A DNA stretch of 64,000 nt from Whalleya microplaca. Lineage: Eukaryota > Ascomycota > Sordariomycetes > Xylariales > Xylariaceae. Each line of letters starts with the position of its first letter. Positions within the stretch are counted from its first letter, which is position 1. Below are positions 35,701 to 48,109 of this stretch, piece after piece. The translations under genes were made by a program, and so were the position numbers. A model generated the notes under the pieces. That model searched no databases. It had not been told where the DNA came from and saw nothing but the letters and a program-made list of their open reading frames with translations. The DNA lies in assembly GCA_022497155.1 (NCBI GenBank), contig MU385720.1, positions 682,001 through 746,000 on the forward strand. The letters are read 5' to 3'.

Positions 35701-36868
35701 CCAGTCTGCCAGTGCTCTCTCTCAGGTCTGTGCGACGATGGCCCAACATACCTAAACTAAACCTACCCACTGCCATGTGTCGCCAGGTCAGGTATGTCGT
35801 CTCTCACGATCGCCTGTCTTGGCTTCTTCTTGGCTATTCCTTCCTCCTTCGCTTTGTCTTCTTCTTCGCTTTGTTCTTCCGGTCTGAGAGGAGCCTGCCT
35901 ACCGCTGCTGCGGAGTAGGTAAGTAAGTAATATAGGTCAGGTACCCAGGCTGCTAGGTCAGATCTTTGTTCTCCGCGGACGCCCTGCCTACCTAGCCTCC
36001 TACCCCGTGTGTAACCATCCATCGGGACCGTGAAGCAACCCCCGGTTTCCCCCTTTCCCCCCCTTTCTTTCCAACTGTTTCCAGTAGTAAAGTGCATGCA
36101 GCCTCCCATTATCTTCGCCGTGGGTGGTATGCATGGGGAGGAAAAGAAAGCCAGGTTAGTAGGCATGTCCTTATTATAGAACACTGCACGATAAATGGGC
36201 ATTCCAGAAACCCTACGTGCAGCATGCATCTCGTTCAGTTACATAGATGGATAAACGAGGCTGGCCTACATATACGCACAGATGTAAGTAAGATTAGCAG
36301 GGTACGAAGAATGACGTGCGAGCAGTAGGTAGGCAAAAAATAGCAACGGTAATCTTAATAGTACGCTTTTTTAAAATATCGTAAATTCCATTTCGCTGAG
36401 GTCTCGTAGTTTACCTAACCCCTTAAAAACTTAGGGGAGGTTTTCTCGATGTCTGTCTAATAATATGTGATGATGTTGGGTATAACCGTGACTCCTAATG
36501 CTCCCCAAGTTCCAAATTTCCGCAAATGCCCTATGGCTGCCGCATATAATCCGTGTGCCTATGCCTGTGCCAATCCGGTGTCCATATACCGTTTCCATGT
36601 GTCAATCAATGCGGAATGCAATCGCTATCGAGGAGCCGTTTTTGCTCTAAATGGCGAACCCCTTTTCTGTAACAATGAAAAACAAATTCCCTAGAAATGC
36701 TGCTTTTCGTAAATCGGATCCATGGACGCTGGTTTTAGGGGATAAATATCCACCACGCAATTCTTTTCCATTTGCAAAACAAATCCTTGTCGTCTCAAAA
36801 TTTTCTCAGCTCTCAAAACTATCGTTCCCACTCTTGCGGTGTCCTAACAAAGATGTATAAAGATTGCC
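32769..36868. other. Gene-poor stretch, about 4.1 kb
   Basis: No protein or RNA gene is supported. The region has many short TACCTACC/GTAGGTAG motifs and a GT-rich run near 34926. Open frames on both strands are short and overlapping. It should include the promoter of the 339-aa gene and the 3' UTR of the ELL-like gene. Confidence 0.5.
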
Positions 36869-39301
36869 CTAGTTCGAGGCCACAGCTTTTGCGATCTCGC
36901 TCTTCAAGCCAGCAAGACGGTCGCGCATATCCAACAAGTCTGAAAGCTCATCCTCGGGCGGATCCTTCATTGCTGAGATCCGGTGGTGCAGAGTCTCGTA
37001 GCGTTCGTAGTACTTTGCAAACTTCTTTGCCTTGAACAGAATATCCTTCGACACACGCGATCTCTTGTTCGGCGTCGACTGCTGCGACGAATATTGGTCT
37101 GCGTCCTGCTCCTTCCGCTTCTTGCTCTGGTTCGTGTTGCTTTGACTCAAGGATGCGCCATTGGTGTGGCCATTCGAGTTGCCATTCGAGGTACCGTTCG
37201 TATTGCGGTCGCCGTTCCGTACTTGTTTTGGCTGGCGCTGCTGACTCGCTCGTTGGTCCTCGAAGTCTGAAGCATTTGTTGGTGGTGATGACGCGAGAGG
37301 GGACGACTTGGCAGGTGAGGTGTTCTTGCTCTTCATTGAGAGACTCGAAGATACCGTACCTCCTACGCCGGTGCCTCTTGATTGCTGGCTTGCGTCCGAC
37401 GCGCGGTGCTTCGTAGCCTTTGGGTTAGGTAATGGCTTCGTCAGTTCCTTAGGCGGCTCCCTTGGCGGTTCCTTGGGCTTGATCCGCTTGCTGAGCGGTG
37501 CGCCCGAGCTCGAGCTGCTATCGTCATCTTCCCTGGCCCGCTTCTGTGAGCTCGGGACGGGGGCCTCAGCACGGGGGCGTGGTGCTCGGACCACTGGCTT
37601 GGGCTTGGGCTTCGGAGCAGGGGCTGGCTTCTCCTTGGGTTTCTCCACCGGCTTTTCGATTGGCTTTTCGACTGGCTTCTCCACAGGCTTCTCAACAGGC
37701 TTCCTGGCAGGTTTTGGCTTGGGCGCATTTGAGCTGGCACTCGACTGTGGTGCCTCCTCGTCCCCACTGCTCTCGGAATCGATGACTTTCTCTTCGGAAA
37801 GGAATTTCTTGTTCTTTTCTGCCGGGGCTATTACTTTGGCCTTGGGAGTCGGTTTTTTCGGGGCGGCCTTCTTAGGGTTATTCGATAGGAGCCGTTTCGT
37901 CTGCGCCTCTCGCTCGCTGACTTTCTTGGGTTTGTTGCCTATGGGTTGGGAATTTGACCGAGACATGGCCTCGCCCTTTGCTTTTGAATTGTCGAGGTCG
38001 CTCTTGTTTCCGTCCTCGGCCTTCTGCGTAGAGATTCTGGGCATGTTTCCCTTTGCCAGTGTTGCTTGCAATTTACTTAGAACAATCCCCTTGCCTCTAT
38101 CTGCCGGCGGAAGAAGTCTCTCCCACTCGGGACCCGATGTGGGCAACCGCTGCTTATCGTACTGCTTAATGGCATTCTCGATCGCAGCCTCGCGGTCCTC
38201 AGGATTCTGGTAGTCATAGTTCCAGACGTCTAACTCCTTCCAATACATCTTCTTTAAGCTCCATTTCTTAGTCGGTTCTTCGTAGTTCGCTACCTTCTCC
38301 ACGGTCGGCTTGAGATCTGCGTCCGCTCCTTTCCAGACAGTTGCCAGGTACTCGTATGCCCGGTCTCTCGACGCCAGCTCGTGTACGAGAGCGGTCCGCT
38401 GGCCCTTGTTCTTATCATACAGTTGTTGCGTGGCGGAGACGGCCGGGTTTGGCGAGGAAATGCCGTTGAGGGCGGGACTCGGCGGTAGTGATCTGGTCGT
38501 CGGGCCTGACAATACACCCATTGCAGACCTCCCCGTTGGGTGGAGTTTGCCTTTACCACCTCGGGAAACGTCCTTCGAAGTGCTACTGCCAAGCTTAGCC
38601 CTATGATGTGTTAGCTTTAGTTTACTCGCCGCGAAGTAGGCCTCGTACGTAATAGCGCCCTTCCGAGCTCCCGCCCGGGCATCTGTGTCCGATTCGACTC
38701 CTGACGATGGCGCACGATTCGCTTGCTTGCCAGTCTTTGCCGTCTTCTCAACCCGCCTCTTTGACGGTTGCGACGAGGGCAAATTGGGTAGTTTCTTCAA
38801 GATAGACATTGTCGGGTTTGGCAACCGTTGTGCTTTCGTTGCCGATTGTTCGGGTTTGGTGAGATATAAATCGTAGTCGAATGAGTCTGGGGTGACTTTG
38901 ACGTCTTGTTCCTTGGAGCCGTACAGAAAGGCCTGTGAAGCAGAAGTGTGTTAGCTCAACAAATTCCCCAAACAAGAAGTAAGCACAAGCACAGTTTCAA
39001 TGTGTGGTTTTCAGTAGCAGGCGAGGAGACAATGATTAGACAGTGTCTGCAGGTTGCTACTATCCCGGAATCTGGGTGTTGGGTAATAGCAACGACTGGG
39101 GAAGAAAACACCGAAGGCCAAACTTACTGGATTGTTCCCCAGGGTCAATTCAATTTCCTGGCCCATCTGCACACACTTGATCATATCTTCAATGGCGCTC
39201 TCGTTCAACGTGATGCCGAAAGCCTGCGTGGGGAGGGTGTTTCTCGTGTTGGCCGAGCTCTCCAGAAGGAGGCCGCCATCAGGAATAGAAAGGGCCGACA
39301 T
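36869..39301 (-). CDS. RNA polymerase II elongation factor ELL-like protein
   Basis: Two exons (39301-39128 and 38932-36869; intron GTAAGT...CACAG with a CTAAC branch site) encode 745 aa. The N-terminal ~95 residues (MSALSIPDGGLLLES..., EIELTLGNNP, AFLYGSKEQDVKVTPDSFDYDLYL) resemble the ELL N-terminal domain, which binds Pol II and EAF. A winged-helix-like block follows (LVHELASRDRAYEYLATVW). The middle is Lys/Ser/Pro-rich with a KPVEKP-type repeat of five to six units near residues 420-445 and a long basic region. The C terminus (FAKYYERYETLHHRISAM, then DMRDRLAGLKSEIAKA) resembles the occludin/ELL domain. ELL suppresses Pol II pausing in the nucleus. Assignment rests on domain order and motif resemblance; similarity to animal ELL is weak in the middle. 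Confidence 0.75.
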
Positions 39302-41167
39302 GATGATAGTCGGAAAGATTTCGGATTCTGCGTTAGAGAGAGGGAGAGAGGGAGAGAGGAGGATTTGGGTATTAAAAGTTTAATATGACTCTAAATATGC
39401 CGATATGGCAATGCTCGAGGAAAGACACCGGCTGCTCAGTCTGCACCCAGCCAGACTGTCGAGAGTCCAACTAACAATGATCGGCTTCTCATGCAGGTGC
39501 GTTACATGGTTGTGTAAAGTTGACGTATATGCTCTCGTGGGCTCGTGAGGTCGGAGAAGTGAGGTAAGGGTGATTTTGGAGCTGTAACCAAGAGGATGGG
39601 AAGCAGAGGTGTAGGAATACGGTCTGGGAGAGTGAGAAAGAGGACTGGAAGTCGAGGAAGAACGAGGTTGTACGGGATGGTCTCGCAGGTTCTTGGTGGA
39701 GAGGAGAAAGGGAAAGCGAAGTAAGTCAAAGGCACCAAGACTGGCAGAGGCACAACTGGAGGTGGATGGATGGGGTGGGTTAAGTGGAGCCGGCCGAGTG
39801 GGTGCTGGAAGTACCGCCCAGGTACCGCAGGCTTGCTTAGTTCATCAGCCATTGTCCCCAATGATTGTCCCCATGAATCAGTTGACTTGCATGTGCTTTG
39901 CTCGCTTGCTTCCACCATTGTGAGGTTGGCTTGCACAGTGAAAGGAGCACGGGTGATAAAGCAACTCAAACAACGGATGGTGATGAATAACACATAGTGA
40001 AAATGCCGCAATTACTCACCAGATACCTTCACCAGATACCTACATGCGTATCTATCTAATAAGCTTCAACCGTTCTGAGGCCGTGTGCCTAGTCAGTCCC
40101 AGTCGTCATAACAACAATCCCATTTCCTGATACTAATGAAATCAGAACTAATTCCTATTCAGTGCTTACACGTATGCCCATATGGTCTTATTACGCGGTT
40201 AAATTGTCCTACTAGCTAGTTCAATCTGTAAAACTGTATTCTTATTATTTGGTTTCTACTAAATGTAAAGCTTAAGGCTCATACATACAAGGTAGGTAGT
40301 ATGTGGCTCATGTCGGTGCGTCAATCAGAGTGTGTCCAGTGTACGTGTGTGTGTATGTAAACTGTACGTACCTCTCACTCTCATCATTGATGTTGCTGGT
40401 TGCCCAGGTGGAGGGCCACCTGCAGACATCAGGTCGGTAGGTACATAGATACATACATACATCCTGATGTACCCAGCCAGCGCAGCAGCGCAAGCCACTG
40501 CAGGACACTTGAGTACCCAGGAAATACTTGGGCTGTGTGGGAACAGGGGTCATGGATTAGATTCGCGGATGAGCAGATGCATGCATTTTCCCTTCGGACA
40601 GAGCGTCGAGGTTCCAGGTGCCCGCTGCCTACATACTAACCTGCCTGACTGCCCATACATACTGTACATACTATTACAGTTTACGCCGACCAGTCACTGG
40701 CCGGCTGTATTTGGAACTCGACCAGACTTCTCTAACGACGGTGCCCCCATAAAATCCACTGCGGTTGTCGTATTGTGTACCTAAGCCTACTACGTACTCT
40801 CTCTCGCCTACCCGCTCCAAACAACAATCGGATCTGCTAGCCGAACATGGAATATATCTTTTATAGTTTACGCCTATTATTTATTGATATAGTGGTGAGT
40901 GGCCCTACTACCCCCCCGGGAAGCTATCAGGGACTGTCGAGTCTTCATATGAAAAGAAATTCAACAGAAAAATAAATATGGATGATCAGAGCAATGACCT
41001 TGGGGGGGGCATGGACCACGAGACAACAAAATTTCAACACAATAATAATAATAATACCCCCGAACCTCATCCATCCTCCTCCTCCCTCATCCCTGTGACG
41101 AAGAAAAGAGATTTGCCCGAGAACGCTCTTCGATGTAATGAATTACTAAATTGTATCTCTCTTCTTC

Positions 41168-41169
<2 letters not shown>

Positions 41170-41207
<38 letters not shown>
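41170..41207. repeat. (CA)19 dinucleotide microsatellite
   Basis: Thirty-eight bases of perfect CA alternation, preceded by a short CTT run. Confidence 0.95.
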
Positions 41208-41209
<2 letters not shown>

Positions 41210-41603
41210 AAGGACCATAGGTAGGATCAATTGCTAGCGTCCTCCCCTTCCAGATATGTATGTGATGAATTACATCATTGGTATTCGCGTTGTAGTTCAC
41301 GCGATGTGCTTATTATATGTATGTACGCCGATATGTACAACGCCGCTAATAAGCCGCCCCGAGCAATAGTCGATGTGTGGGTGAAGAAGAAGCGCAAGCC
41401 AACTCACACACTCACTCATCACCATTCATTGCCCAATTCGTTCCCCCATCTATGTACCAAACACACAGCAATTCGGTGAGAGTGAGGGGGTCTGACTCTG
41501 GCCGGCCTGCCGGCCGGTCGGCTGGCTATCTCTCATCTCTCTCAAGGCGATGAATTGATAGGCAGACATGAACATGACTGGCGAAACACAACCTAACCTA
41601 GCC

Positions 41604-41617
41604 CTGCTGCTGCTGCT

Positions 41618-41653
<36 letters not shown>
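41604..41653. repeat. Compound (CTG)n-(GGCT)n microsatellite
   Basis: Six CTG units pass directly into about eight GGCT units. Confidence 0.9.
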
Positions 41654-41903
41654 TTTTGTTTGTCGGGGCAAATACGAGGCGACAACTACATGTACTTCCC
41701 AGCGATCGTGCCGTGCGCCTCTCTCGTCTGCCGCTGCCTTCAATTCGCTCGGCTCTGGTAGGCATCCCGAGCACGGGTTCGATACCCTGCATGTACATGC
41801 ACCCATTTTTAGCATTCCAACATCCATCCATCTCAGTCTACTCTCTACTCTACTCTACTGTGTACGCAGTATCAAACCTCGGCGGCCCGCCGAGCTTTGC
41901 TAG

Positions 41904-41961
41904 CATACATACATACATACATACATACATACATACATACATACATACATACATACATACA

Positions 41962-41990
<29 letters not shown>
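41904..41990. repeat. (CATA)n tetranucleotide microsatellite, about 22 copies
   Basis: Eighty-seven bases of perfect CATA repeats. It is about 300 bp upstream of the G/C homopolymers and scaffold gap. Confidence 0.95.
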
Positions 41991-41992
<2 letters not shown>

Positions 41993-42293
41993 TTAGCAAA
42001 AGGCCCCAGCTCGGAAGTATGTATGGGCGGTGGTCAGCAAATGGTCTGAACATAAGTAGCAATATAAGTACTTTTTTCTCCGCGGCCCTGATTGATCGGG
42101 CTGACTGACTCTCCTTCCCTCAGGGTCCTTCTTGGCCCTCCAGCGCCCTCTCTCATACGTAGAGGAAATGGAAGCCAGCTGATTGACCGATACCTACCGT
42201 TTCTTCTGGATGGATTATTATTTACAGACCCCGAAGGAAGGTTCCTAGCATGCTGACATGCAGGCCCTTTCGTTTCCTGATTGGGCGCGTGAT

Positions 42294-42317
42294 GGGGGGG
42301 GGGGGGGGGGGGGGGGG
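42294..42317. repeat. Homopolymer run of 24 G
   Basis: An uninterrupted run of 24 guanines at the right end of the contig left of the gap. It could form stacked G-quadruplexes, or be a sequencing artefact. Confidence 0.85.
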
Positions 42318-42364
42318 AGGCGACGTAAAAATCCAATCCACCCCCGAAGTAATAAAAAAAGCAC

Positions 42365-42374
42365 NNNNNNNNNN
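42365..42374. other. Scaffold gap (10 N)
   Basis: Ten N characters join two contigs. Flanks on the two sides are diverged copies of one another (see findings), so the true gap may be zero or negative. Confidence 0.99.
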
Positions 42375-42377
42375 CCG

Positions 42378-42449
<72 letters not shown>
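42378..42449. repeat. Homopolymer run of 72 C
   Basis: An uninterrupted run of 72 cytosines starts four bases after the gap. This length is exceptional for a nuclear genome and suggests base-calling or assembly slippage, possibly around a genuine shorter tract. Confidence 0.9.
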
Positions 42450-42450
<1 letters not shown>

Positions 42451-45400
42451 TCGGTCGGTAAAAAGCCAATCGACCCCAGAAGTATGAAGATACGCAGTAG
42501 TTACATACATAGCTTGCTGTATGTCCCAGATCTGACTGAAACAAGAGTTTAATACCGTGCACCTTTTTTCGTCTCTCTGTGGCGTCGGCGACCACCGTGT
42601 GTATGTATTTTAGATTTTAATAAATCATATCAGCTACCAAGCAAAATGTCGATTCGTCCCCCCCATCCGTGCATTGCGGCTTATGCCCTTTTTACTTTTT
42701 TCCCCTGAAGATATCCGTACTTGCAGAACGATACCTATCGTGTACGGTTCATACCTAGGTAGTCGCTTGGTTATTCCGAGAGCAGTTGCCCTGCCGATAG
42801 ATTGTGGATTCACGCATGTAGTTCTTCGTATCCCGCACAGTAGTTAAATGGGGAATAGGCACGATGGAACGAGTTACTCTCAAAGTTCAGCTGACGATGC
42901 AGGGCTTGTCAGTGGTCGCTGGCCAGGGAAGCCAGGGCAGGCTGGAAGCTAGAAGCTTTCAGGTACCGCGCTGGGCCAACAGCGACAAGCTCTCCACCGA
43001 ACTCTATATGGAGGAAGTGGGACTTTCATAATGGGAGCATAGCCACTTAGAGATGGTAATAGCATGGATGCCAATGTTTTGAAAACCGCCGTCTCATCAG
43101 TTATTACTTAGCGGTCCATCAACAACGATTCCATATGAGCAGCAATCGATCGGCCTTTCTCCTTTCGTGGGGGAGTGAGAGTTTCTTCGAGATATGGCCG
43201 ATGTGTGCGACTTGTCCCCTTTCTGGACTCACTCATCAGAGATAAGACATCGACGATGATGTTGACTCAATTAAGCGAGTCCAAGCAAGTCTACTTGAAA
43301 TAAACTGTTCTAGTTCGATCTGCTAGTATTCTTTCCACTATAGTAGAGCCTGTCGATGGAGGAGCGTTCCACGGGATAACGCCGTCGGGCCGTTGTACTT
43401 ACCATTATAGGCAAGGCTCATAGGACGATGTTTTTAAATGTGGCTGTCATTGGAACCCACCTAATAGGCAATCTTGCAAGTGATCAGTAAGCAGGCCTGG
43501 CAGGTCTTGCCATAAAACGGCGAAGTTCCATGGTCTTTTACAGAGGTATCCGATGATAAATCGAGGCCTAGACTTGTCTGGCTGTGGGATTACACCTGAC
43601 ATCATTCAGCTGACGTTGGAGCGTAACCAAAGATTGGATTGTGATTTCAGTAAACCCGCGGAGTACGATGCAAAGTCGATTCATGTAGATACTGAATTAC
43701 CACCTGCAGTAGGAGCTTGAGTATTTACTAATTATCTGGAAAGAGATCGGACGAAATAATCGAAGTACTGTGTGGTTTTCGTTACATCTCACTGTCTTGC
43801 TTGCAGGACACCCACGAGAGGATTATCGAGCGGAGCTAGGCTGGGCTGGATCGACAGGCGGGATGCGCCACGAGGTTGACGGCCAAAGAGAATTGGGAAT
43901 CCCGTCCTAATCGTGGGTAGCATGGACGTGGCTTGCCCCACCCAACCTACCTTGGTCATATCGCGGCCCACGCGGTTGACGAGCAAACTGCCACTAGAAT
44001 CGTCATATAATAAACGGACATTGGACAAAAGCTCTCTATCTGCTTCTTAGCTTATGAGAGTCAGAGTCAGTTGAACAACATCCTCTCCCTCCGGGGAAAT
44101 GGAAAGACACCGTCCGGCCGCTGTTTGTCTGTCATCTCTCAGACAAAGAGATCACGGCTTGTTTCAACCTGTGGTGCAGCTCGACGCCGTCAGCAGCTAT
44201 CCGAGAACGGCAACCTAGTGTGTCCTGGTTGTACACGCTCTGCACCGAAAGAGCGGGAGGATCGCCCTGTAGCTTTTGGGTGTCCACAAATACCCTCCTG
44301 TGTAGGTTTCATCCTCGAGTCCCCTATGGGGAATATTGCAGAGAGACGCCGAATGCAAAAGGTTCGCCTACGCGTGTCGCCTTGCAGCACACGGCAAGCA
44401 AGGTACCAGATGCGGATGCTGGGCTACCAGCCTCCTCGACAATCCATAATAATTTACAAACGGCTACTACATTCGAGCCATTATCCTCACCTTCCTTGTT
44501 GTTAGCAACAACCTGCGAAGCAATCCTGTCAAGTTTTCTTGTGCTGCTGCATTCGATATACTGCAAGTAAGTCAAAGGTACCTAGACTACCACCCAAGTG
44601 GTCGGTAGGAGCTAGACGTTCGAGCCGTCTTTGCTTGACCGACGGCGTCCATCGGAAAGGAAGCGGCCCCGAGTCTAGACTAGTAATCAACATATCGATA
44701 ATGTAGACTAGTGTGTCCTTGGGATTCTGCACTAGACTGGTGTCCTAGGCCGCCTTTGTCCTTACATAGGTATCATAGTATATGAATATGATAAGAGTTG
44801 TAGGGCGGCAAGCGGAGATAGATTCCCAGGCTGCCGGTCCATCCAGAGCAAGAATTGCCCGTGGCAGATTCGTGCTCATGGCCAAGCGGCAAGACTTGCC
44901 CAGCTCCTACCCCATTTGAAGATGCGGAGGACGGGTAGATTAAAAGTTATTGTTGGGTACGTACGTCGACGCAAGCACTCTATCGAATACCCCACCATTT
45001 CACACACACCTACTCCATGAAGCCGATAACTCCGGATTCAATATCCCAGGCTGTTGATAAGATGTCGTAATAAGAGGTAGCACTGCTGGCACACGGAAGC
45101 GGAATTGCTAAACATTATGATGTATCCCTCACAGTTGCGGAAGGTTACAAATGCAAAAACGATAGTACTGGTGTGGCAATAAGCCCTCATCAAATCAAGC
45201 CCAACGGACCGAGGCGAGAGGCGCGAGGCGCGAGGCACAACGAAAGCCAATGCTGCACGAACGCTTGTCCCTGCAGGGCAAATCTGAACTCAAAACTGGA
45301 TGAGTGAAGAGAGCCATGCCTGAGGTTGTCTCTCTCTAGTCGGTCAGATGGCTGGCCGCATTACTCAAACTATCGAGTTGTAATCTGTACATATGGATGG

Positions 45401-47101
45401 ATGGTTTCGACTTCGGTAGGCACACTGATGTAGGCATGCAGCTCAATTTGCGGGCCATGAACTTGGCAGAGTTGATACTCTGATGTTGGTCCCTCCAACG
45501 TGGTAAAGGTCGCGGGTGTCGGGTTAACTTCGCTGGGATTGGTATCCGTCCATGTGAGGGTCCTGTTGATTTCTAATAGCCTGTTAACAATTACTATGTA
45601 GCAACAGCCTTAGTTAGCAAAGTCATCTTTTCGTGGTGGGCAGTGCGTACACACGTGAGGATGAGCCACGACTCCGGTGAGAGCTGTTGAAGTTGGTTGT
45701 GGGACATGCTGTAAGGCACAGGCGTATGAGCTGGCCAATCTACTCGTTGCTTTTCGAATGCCGCTGACACGTAACGGAAATCCAGGTTCACCTACTCAGG
45801 TATTCTGATCCCGTGTAGTATCGAAGGTGGGGTGGTGGCGTGATACATAATCGATACAATACAGAATACTACACCTTGGGATGAATTTCAGGAAGGTGTT
45901 GGCGTTTTGGTGGGTTTACATACAATCTCGACCTGATATTAGACTGTCAGACTACGAAGTCTACCTTCCTAGGGATGGTTATGATCTGGAGTCTGGAGCA
46001 AGAATAATACATAAGTTCGGTAGCGCGGCATCGGGGCAGATGATTTGCACCGGTTCCTGGCTTTAGCTCAATACAGCGTAGTGTGGTCCTGCTTGGGCTG
46101 CCAAGAACGCCACTTTAGGTCTCTAGTGGCGAGTAGTGGGGTATACTAACCCCTCCATTCTTCATCATTTGATGTTCCAGTTGTCCCAAGTGGAATATTT
46201 AGGTCTGATCTAATACCTAGGGCTGCTAGGTAGGTATTACCATGCCTAGATTCGATCTCACAGTTCAAGGAATGATCCTCATCTACTCGAGATTAACGCT
46301 ATTAACATGAGACAAGAGATAATCCCTCGATTGTCTATAAATATCGGTATACTTATGTAAAAATACTGACTCGCCCTTACTATATGATCCGTTGATCCGC
46401 ACACATAGGGCTAATTCAGGTCTGAATCTTGCAAGGGGGGTTCTGCAGTGACAATAGATCTCATATGTATAAGACGATATGGCAACGTGCTATTGAAACA
46501 AAGCTGAGAGGGGTTGTTGCCAGATGGAAGGTCTTGAACTATTTTCCACTGTTGCTGATACACACAATGGAAGTGTGCGACTAACGTCCGTCCAATCCCT
46601 TTGGTGATCTGTCCTGGGGGATCAAACTGTATTCAAACCGTTCCTGATAACCGGGAAGGAATCCCCCATGCGCGCTAGCCGTGGGAGGCTGAGCTTGTCG
46701 ACACAGGGGATATCTCCAACATCAATGAAGAACAAGACCCTTACGGGTTACGTTCCTAAGCATCTTCACCGTTCCCGTATAAGGCAGACCGCTAAATCTT
46801 ATTTTAACTTTATATTGATACCCTGGAAAGCTTCGCGATGCGTCTCTAGGCAGGGAATAGCTTTTGTTTGTTCAGTAAGTGCATGATCCTCTAGAGATCG
46901 GCGATGTACAGAATCCCGAGATCGACGCCGCGATTAAACCACCGGTGCTGGAATATCCATGAACATTCTGCCTCGTCCTCTAGGCGAAACTCGGTCTTCC
47001 CCAGGTTTGCCCTTCTCGCAACTTCAACCAGCACAAACGCCAATGCAACACCGCAGGCTAAAACTCCGAGGGATCCGGATGAGCGAAGTCAAGCCAACAC
47101 G

Positions 47102-47735
47102 CTACTGTGTCTTGAAAAGCAGAATAGCACAGTGGCCCAGGTAGAAGTAGATGAAATGTTTCGTCTCTGCAGGCCAATGAGTACACACGCAAACCTACAT
47201 TGCAGATCCCTACAATGCAGAGGAGTAGAATATGTACATACCATGAGTGACAAAGCTTCCGAAGTTCCTTCCTACGATGCAATGCCAGGTAGGACCCTTT
47301 CGCTCGTCGAACTGCCAGATAAGATCAGTATGTCATCCGGTAATCCAGAAGTTCTAGGATGCTGATCCTGAACAGGTACTTACCGTCCGTTTGATATGTT
47401 GAGCGATGTCCTTCTCGATGGTATATTTGGCCATAGCCTCCTGAGCTGTGCAGTGATGTTAGAATATGTAGGCCTGTCACAACGCCATCATCACCACACA
47501 TACCAACGTCGATTGCCTCCTGTTGCATATCATCTGTCTGCGACACCGTTAGATTACAGCGAGGCTACTCTCTCGGGATAATTCTGACCATATCTGCTGA
47601 CTTAATCTGGGCTACAGAGGAAGATAATTCATCAGCCAACCCGACTTTCACTATTACGAAGAACTAGGAACCAGCAGACGGACCTTCCAGCTTCTCGCGG
47701 CTTGCGGCCGGGGTGGGCGATGTTGGTTCTGCCAT
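47102..47735 (-). CDS. Dynein light chain, LC8 type (cytoplasmic)
   Basis: Six short exons (47735-47684, 47611-47589, 47537-47504, 47445-47384, 47311-47242, 47166-47102) encode 101 aa, all with GT-AG introns and matching phases. The joined protein contains the LC8 hallmarks [58 protein letters not shown] and ends [16 protein letters not shown]. Fungal orthologues include A. nidulans NUDG. The N-terminal 25 residues are an extension relative to the ~90-aa animal protein. LC8 is a homodimeric hub in cytoplasmic dynein that also binds many other partners; in hyphae it supports nuclear distribution. Exons 2 and 3 are micro-exons of 23 and 34 nt. No single open frame covers the gene. Confidence 0.95.
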
Positions 47736-47883
47736 GATCTCGATGCAACGATATCGTATTCGCGCGTAGTCGGGTCCTACTAAAGCAAGACAGTATTGTC
47801 AGTAACCATGGCATTCTATGTAGAAGGGCTGGGACAAAATAGACGAGAAAGTCGAGTAAACAAACCTGGTATAGAAGCTTGAG
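47736..47883. promoter_or_regulatory. Short divergent spacer upstream of LC8
   Basis: Only 148 bp separate the LC8 start codon from the ATG of the putative plus-strand microprotein. If the latter is real, this is a compact bidirectional promoter; otherwise it is the LC8 5' UTR and core promoter. Confidence 0.35.
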
Positions 47884-48109
47884 ATGTCAGAGGCGGACAG
47901 TCGTTCGTCGATAGCGATGGGAGATGCGCGACAACTATTGTTCGCAACCGAGGCCTATGGTATCGGTTTGCAAGAAGTGAAAGATGAGGCTGTGGATGCT
48001 GCCCGATGCCGTCGCGTGTTTGCTGATTTGATGAAATGTGAGTTGCGCGGCAGGCGGTTGACCATCAGACCCTGTCATTACTTTTACAGCCTTGGGCCTT
48101 GGCTTCTAA
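47884..48109 (+). CDS. Possible 57-aa spliced microprotein
   Basis: Exon 1 (47884-48037) reads MSEADSRSSIAMGDARQLLF, then ATEAYGIGLQEVKDEAVDAA and ends in VFADLMK plus one base. A GTGAGT donor at 48038 and a TTTTACAG acceptor at 48089 define a 52-nt intron. Exon 2 (48090-48109) completes SLGLGF and a stop. The composition is helical and amphipathic, with no signal peptide or membrane segment. Support is limited to a strong splice pair, protein-like composition and position divergent to LC8. I do not recognise a family. The alternative is chance open frame within the LC8 5' region. Confidence 0.35.

Larger units (their letters stand above)
39302..47101. other. 7.8 kb gene-free stretch rich in simple repeats
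   Basis: No gene is supported on either strand between the ELL-like start and the LC8 stop. It contains (CA)n, (CTG)n/(GGCT)n and (CATA)n microsatellites, long G and C homopolymers and a scaffold gap. An open stretch at 44220-44570 (C-terminal part TTFEPLSSPSLLLATTCEAI) has some coding flavour but no domain. A small split gene could still be hidden here, as LC8 was. Confidence 0.45.

Noticed and set aside
37308..38213. 301-codon plus-strand open frame opposite the ELL-like gene
   Set aside because: Its Gly/Phe/Ser repeats are the antisense of the Lys/Pro repeat in the minus-strand gene.
41771..41790. tRNA T-arm-like GGGTTCGATACCC
   Set aside because: Neighbouring sequence does not form the other tRNA arms.
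42034..42595. Open frames made of poly-Gly or poly-Pro across the gap
   Set aside because: They are translations of G/C homopolymers and N characters.
44071..44570. Possible Zn2Cys6-type transcription factor fragment (CGAARRR...CPGC)
   Set aside because: Cysteine spacing does not match the six-cysteine pattern, and the supposed N- and C-terminal parts are in different frames with no good intron.
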